Assembly: GCF_017948485.1 (NCBI RefSeq)
Contig: NZ_JAFFSX010000038.1
Coordinates: 43,029-107,028, forward strand
Reading direction: 5' to 3'
DNA: 64,000 nucleotides
Origin: Streptomyces sp. GESEQ-35
GTDB taxonomy: Bacteria; Actinomycetota; Actinomycetes; Streptomycetales; Streptomycetaceae
Below are positions 60,501 through 64,000 of this stretch, piece after piece. How positions within the stretch are numbered: position 1 is the first letter of the stretch; each line of letters starts with the position of its first letter. Below the pieces are notes generated by a model. The model was not told where the DNA came from. It worked only from the letters and a program-made list of their open reading frames with translations, and did no database searches. The translations under genes were made by a program, and so were the position numbers.

Positions 60501-60539
60501 ACGGGGCCCGCGCGCAACTCGGGTGACTGCGGGCCCCGT
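60501..60539. terminator. Hairpin upstream of the SMI1-like gene
   Basis: ACGGGGCCCGC (60501-60511) pairs with GCGGGCCCCGT (60529-60539), an 11-bp stem ending 18 bases before the next start codon. It probably ends the preceding transcript, about 200 bases past that gene's stop. Confidence 0.7.
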
Positions 60540-60557
60540 TGGCGCTAGCGTGCCGCA

Positions 60558-61156
60558 GTGATCAGCAGCAGGGGAGCACATCTGGGTGCGGAGGCCGCGC
60601 GCCGTCTGGCAGAGACGGGCCTCTTCGAGTTTGAGCCCGGGCTCACGGACGCCGAGTTTGAGCGTATTGAGCAAGAGTATGGCTTCGAGTTCGCGGACGA
60701 TCACCGAGCGTTTCTTGCAGCCGGGCTTCCGATCAACGTCCCTCGTGAGGAAGGGCAGACCTGGTCCCGGCCCTGGCCTGAGTGGCGGGGCGGCGACCTG
60801 GCCAGCTTGCGTCGACAGCTCGACGGGCCGGTCGAGGGGGTTCTATTCGACGTTGAGCACAACGGGTTCTGGCACGAGAGCTGGGGTGAGCGTCCAGCCG
60901 ACGGGACGGTGGCACTGGCAACGGCGCGGCATCAACTGGCGGAGGCGCCGGTACTGGTGCCTGTGTATGCCCACCGATACCTGCCGGCCGGGGAAGCTTC
61001 GGACACCCAGTGCTCTCCATGTGGCAGACCGACGTCATCTATTACGGCCTGGACTTGGTCGACTACATGCACCAGGAGTTCGACGAGACTCGGGGCGAGG
61101 TCGACGAGAGCTGGAACCCGCGAGCGACGGTCCCCTTCTGGAAGGACTTGCTCTGA
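60558..61156 (+). pseudogene. SMI1/KNR4-like protein gene, frameshifted
   Basis: From GTG 60558 the frame reads FEPGLTDAEFERIEQEYGFE and DDHRAFLAAGLPIN, the SMI1/KNR4 N-terminal pattern, through PVYAHRYLPAG. The continuation, GHPVLSMWQTDVIYYGLDLV ... TVPFWKDLL, is in another frame. They join near 61000, where there are four G; a fifth would restore one frame of about 199 residues. SMI1 proteins often serve as immunity or peptide-binding proteins. This is a recent frameshift or a sequencing error. Confidence 0.75.
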
Positions 61157-61634
61157 CTCTTCAGGGGAGCCTGCGCGTATGGTCGGCGCCCTCAGCTTGG
61201 GAAGCTGCGATCACTCGTGACCTGTTTGGGCGCAGACCTGCGCGAATGCCTAAGGTACTGCCTCGTAGGGCTCGGCGGCTTTCACCGTGATTCCCCGCTG
61301 TTCCCCCCTCGTTCTGGTGCGCTTGTGGTGCGCGCCGCCATGCTTTGCCGACGCTCAACAGGCCCCGCTTCATGGGCTGGACTCGCAGGCCAACGCCCTA
61401 CTCGGTGCGGCTCGTCCGAAAGTGACGTACAGATCCAAGTGCTGCACTACGTAGTTGGGCTGACCTCGCAAGCGATTGGTGCGCTGGCCCGTGACGTCCA
61501 GGGATCTCGACCGCCGAGGTGATACGCCATGCACGCGGCAGCCGGTGCAGGTCGTTGAGACGCTCATCGAAGCGCCCGAGGATTTTTCAGGCGAACCTGC
61601 TTCGTGGACTCCTGGGCTCAGACATCATGGGACC
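61157..61634. other. Gene-free stretch before the Mrr-nSTAND gene
   Basis: 478 bases with mixed composition. A CTACGTAG palindrome lies near 61450. The same frame as the NTPase is open from 61476, but the residues there match nothing and ATG 61635 fits the nuclease domain start. I see no gene, only the probable promoter region. Confidence 0.5.
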
Positions 61635-63887
61635 ATGCGTGACTTCTCTGTTCTCTCTGATGTCGAGTTCGAAGAGCTTGTGGGTGACCTTCTCGCGGCA
61701 GACTTGGGAACTCATTTCGAGCGATTCTCTCCAGGCCGCGATGGAGGAGTTGATTTGCGTTGGCGGAGTCCAGCGGGGCGCGGCGTAGCGCAGTGCAAGC
61801 ATTATCAGAAGTCATCTTTCTCTCAGTTGCTGTCGGCTGCTTCTAAGGAAGTTGAGAAGGTTAAAAAGCTCAAACCTGCACATTACAAATTCATCACCAG
61901 TCTCGACCTGAGCGTCGGCCAGAAGTGGAAAATCTATTCGCTTTTCTCTGCGTGGATGCCGGGTCCTGAAGAGGTACTGGGAGCTAGAGATGTAGATGCT
62001 CTACTCACGCAGCATCAACAAGTTGAGCAGCGCCATGCGAAGCTCTGGGTATCCACTGGCATGCAGCTCTTTTGGGCAGTGCATTCAGACATCGCCAACC
62101 GCGCCGAAGCCCTGCGGGTGCGTATCGAAAAAGCCATGCCTCGGTATGTCGTGAACGCTGGGTACTCTGTCGCTAGAAGAATGCTAGATGAACACAATGT
62201 TTGTCTCATTTCGGGCCCTCCTGGTATCGGTAAAACAACCCTGGCGCAGATGTTGTTGGCTGAGCACATTTCGGCGGGTTACACGCCGATTGAAGTTTCA
62301 CAAGACATTAACGAGGCCTGGCATGTGCTACATAGGGAGTCCAAGCAAATCTTCATTTATGATGATTTCCTTGGGCAGATTACATTTTCCGAGAGGATGT
62401 CCAAGAATGAGGATCGTCGCCTGACTGATCTTATCGAGAGGGTTTCAGAAGGTGGGGAGAAGAAGCTAGTCCTCACGACTCGTGAGTACATTCTCAGGGA
62501 TGCTCGTAGGGCGTATGAAGGGTTGCATGGACTTGACAGGAAGTTTCAATTCATCCTAGAGCTTGACGGTTATAGCAGGAAGGATCGAGCTCAAATCCTG
62601 TATAACCACTTGTGGCATTCTGACCTGTCGCCAAACTGTATGCGCGAGGTAGCGCAAGGTGGGTATAGGGAAATCCTAGACCATGCCGGCTATAGCCCAC
62701 GCATGATTGAGTACTGCACCGGTAGGGCCTTTGATACGGAGTCACCGGGTTACCCTCAACGAGTCGTGGTCAGCCTGGATCACCCTGAGAGAATCTGGCG
62801 GTTTGCCTTCGAGCGTCACCTAACCCAGGAACAGCGGCTGCTGGTGCTCGTTCTCTGCACCCTGCCTAGAAATGTGGAATTGGATCCTCTTTGGCTAGCG
62901 CATGAGTCGCTATGCGAATTCTGCGGTCTCCAACCTTCACGCGCCAGCTTCCGTGATTGCTTGGAAGTTCTGGAAGGTACTTTCATCTCTATCGAGATTG
63001 ACTCGACTGCTGGTACAACTATTCGGCACACTAACCCTTCAGTGCGAGAGTTCGGAATTCTCACACTGAGTGAAGATGCGGAACTTTTCAGGACCGTGAT
63101 TGAGTCTGCAGTCTTCTTTGAGCAGTTGTCATCGTTGTATCGGTATGCATCGCCGACTGAAGCAGGCTCGAAAAAATCGCAACTACTTTCACTCTTTTCG
63201 AGCGAGCGAGAGAGGGTGATCGCGCAGTTGTCGCAGACATTTCATTCCCCTTCTCCACAACGGGAGAATAGGTGGATTTTCGATGAGGGGGCTTCTTACG
63301 GTGAACCTCTCGGGAAGTATGAGCGTAGGCTCAGATTCTATTACCAGCTCGACGAGGTGGATTCTTACGGTTCGCAGCGTCAACGCATTGAGAGTGGAGT
63401 TGAGTTCCTCGTAAGTAGGTGGAATGAAGGAAAGGGAGGAAAGAGCGAGGCAAATGCTCTGCTGATGAGGCTCCGCCACTATGGACTAAAAGAGTCCTTG
63501 TGGGACGAGGCGCATGGTGCCCTTCATCGGTGGTTTAGAAGCGGCTTGCGAGGAACTGAAGACTGGATGCATCTATTTCGCCACCTGAGCGACTGTGGTG
63601 ACGAAATGTTTGAAGCGGACGGGGAAATGAGTGAGCGCTTCGCCCGTTTCATGGATGACGAGTTCAGTAGTTGGGATCCTTTCCCACCCGACCTAGATGA
63701 AATGCGGGAGATTGCCGATAGCTTCGGCTTGACGGATCTCGTGGAAAGGATCAATGAAGCGCTCGAAGAGGAGATAAATGAGTCGGCAAGCGCCTTGGGT
63801 TATGGAAAATCTAAGGGGCGTCAGGATGGCGGCACATCGGATGAAGGTGAAGCGATCCTCTTCGCGCGGTTGCTGGACCGACCATAA
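61635..63887 (+). CDS. Mrr-like nuclease fused to nSTAND3-type NTPase (putative phage defence)
   Basis: A 750-residue protein. Residues 1-95 form an Mrr-type PD-(D/E)xK nuclease: EFEELVGDLL (10-20), GRDGGVDL with Asp40, and VAQCKHY with Gln53 and Lys55. A P-loop NTPase follows: GPPGIGKT (194-201) and KQIFIYDDFLG (237-247), the nSTAND3-like Walker B, then a sensor Arg in LTTREYILR. The C-terminal 450 residues are helical, like a STAND ligand-sensing tail. The gene is visibly AT-richer than the rest of the window, and I saw no in-frame TTA codon. The layout recalls Avs-type defence. Start ATG 61635. Confidence 0.83.
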   Translation: MRDFSVLSDVEFEELVGDLLAADLGTHFERFSPGRDGGVDLRWRSPAGRGVAQCKHYQKSSFSQLLSAASKEVEKVKKLKPAHYKFITSLDLSVGQKWKIYSLFSAWMPGPEEVLGARDVDALLTQHQQVEQRHAKLWVSTGMQLFWAVHSDIANRAEALRVRIEKAMPRYVVNAGYSVARRMLDEHNVCLISGPPGIGKTTLAQMLLAEHISAGYTPIEVSQDINEAWHVLHRESKQIFIYDDFLGQITFSERMSKNEDRRLTDLIERVSEGGEKKLVLTTREYILRDARRAYEGLHGLDRKFQFILELDGYSRKDRAQILYNHLWHSDLSPNCMREVAQGGYREILDHAGYSPRMIEYCTGRAFDTESPGYPQRVVVSLDHPERIWRFAFERHLTQEQRLLVLVLCTLPRNVELDPLWLAHESLCEFCGLQPSRASFRDCLEVLEGTFISIEIDSTAGTTIRHTNPSVREFGILTLSEDAELFRTVIESAVFFEQLSSLYRYASPTEAGSKKSQLLSLFSSERERVIAQLSQTFHSPSPQRENRWIFDEGASYGEPLGKYERRLRFYYQLDEVDSYGSQRQRIESGVEFLVSRWNEGKGGKSEANALLMRLRHYGLKESLWDEAHGALHRWFRSGLRGTEDWMHLFRHLSDCGDEMFEADGEMSERFARFMDDEFSSWDPFPPDLDEMREIADSFGLTDLVERINEALEEEINESASALGYGKSKGRQDGGTSDEGEAILFARLLDRP

Positions 63888-64000
63888 GAAACGGGCCTTG
63901 AAGGCTGAACCGCTGCGGTAGGCGTGAGGGCGGCGGAGTCTTAATGGCCCAGTCAAGCGGGCTGGGGTCGGTCGCTGCTGGGCAGGGCCCATTGGGCGTT
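63888..64000. other. Right window edge, no gene called
   Basis: 113 bases after the NTPase stop. Composition returns towards the genome norm. No start codon with a ribosome site or recognisable product is seen; the element probably continues beyond the window. Confidence 0.4.

Noticed and set aside
63693..63992. Minus-strand frame at the right edge
   Set aside because: It overlaps the end of the NTPase gene, has no family match, and no ribosome site precedes it.

Overview
This window is a high-G+C actinobacterial chromosome segment, almost certainly from Streptomyces. The signs are dense GC-rich genes on both strands with GTG starts and ATGA/GTGA overlaps, a SigF-SigN sigma-factor pair next to a tRNA-Ser/tadA/upp block, two DmdR1/IdeR-type iron boxes, MarR/TetR-gated exporters, and Stealth glycan phosphotransferases. 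From memory the order upp - tadA - tRNA-Ser - sigF - sigN - MarR/MFS - glycosyltransferases - two-component system resembles the S. coelicolor SCO40xx neighbourhood.

Layout. 0-5 kb: a TetR repressor divergent from a frameshifted MFS exporter with a clear shared operator, then a helicase-C-like protein. 5-9 kb: two tandem Stealth genes. 8.9-12.3 kb: a leftward operon of a ribbon-helix-helix protein, a DUF4097 beta-repeat protein and a DrrA-type ABC exporter. 12.5-20.2 kb: iron acquisition. A siderophore-binding lipoprotein has its own iron box. A second iron box lies between a siderophore-interacting reductase and a four-gene leftward operon (penicillin acylase, GNAT, DUF985 cupin, SDR). A CopC-CopD gene sits between them. 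20-26.9 kb: housekeeping genes (HhH-GPD protein, HdeD, LytR_C protein, upp, tadA, tRNA-Ser) interrupted by a dead large serine recombinase. 27-32 kb: a LysR-SDR-DMT-amidohydrolase cassette ending beside a TnpB (IS200/IS605 OrfB) remnant. 32-40 kb: a small membrane protein and Dabb protein, sigF, sigN, a lipoprotein, then MarR, an MFS protein with a beta-sandwich tail, and a YceI protein carrying the same type of domain. 40-49 kb: an F420-type oxidoreductase, TetR plus DHA2 exporter, and an operon of a two-component system with two lipid-linked-sugar glycosyltransferases. 49-58 kb: DUF2797, MarR, GtrA, an ECF41/SigJ-like sigma factor with an FAD oxidoreductase, and two membrane-anchored HTH sensors divergent from a secreted peptidoglycan-binding-like protein.

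From about 59.5 kb to the right edge the character changes. A 42-nt 3' fragment of tRNA-Arg on the minus strand looks like an attachment site. Its orientation predicts an integrated element running rightward out of the window. This part holds a small membrane protein, a frameshifted SMI1/KNR4-like gene and a visibly AT-richer gene for an Mrr-like nuclease fused to an nSTAND-type NTPase, a plausible Avs-like phage-defence protein.

Most notable: the iron-regulated acylase operon, whose acylase gene carries an intergenic repeat inserted in frame; the Mrr-nSTAND gene in a tRNA-bounded island; the pair of transmembrane HTH sensors with a peptidoglycan-binding domain; and the MFS/YceI pair sharing a beta-sandwich domain on what should be the cytoplasmic side. 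All functions are read from sequence motifs and memory of the families; no search was run.
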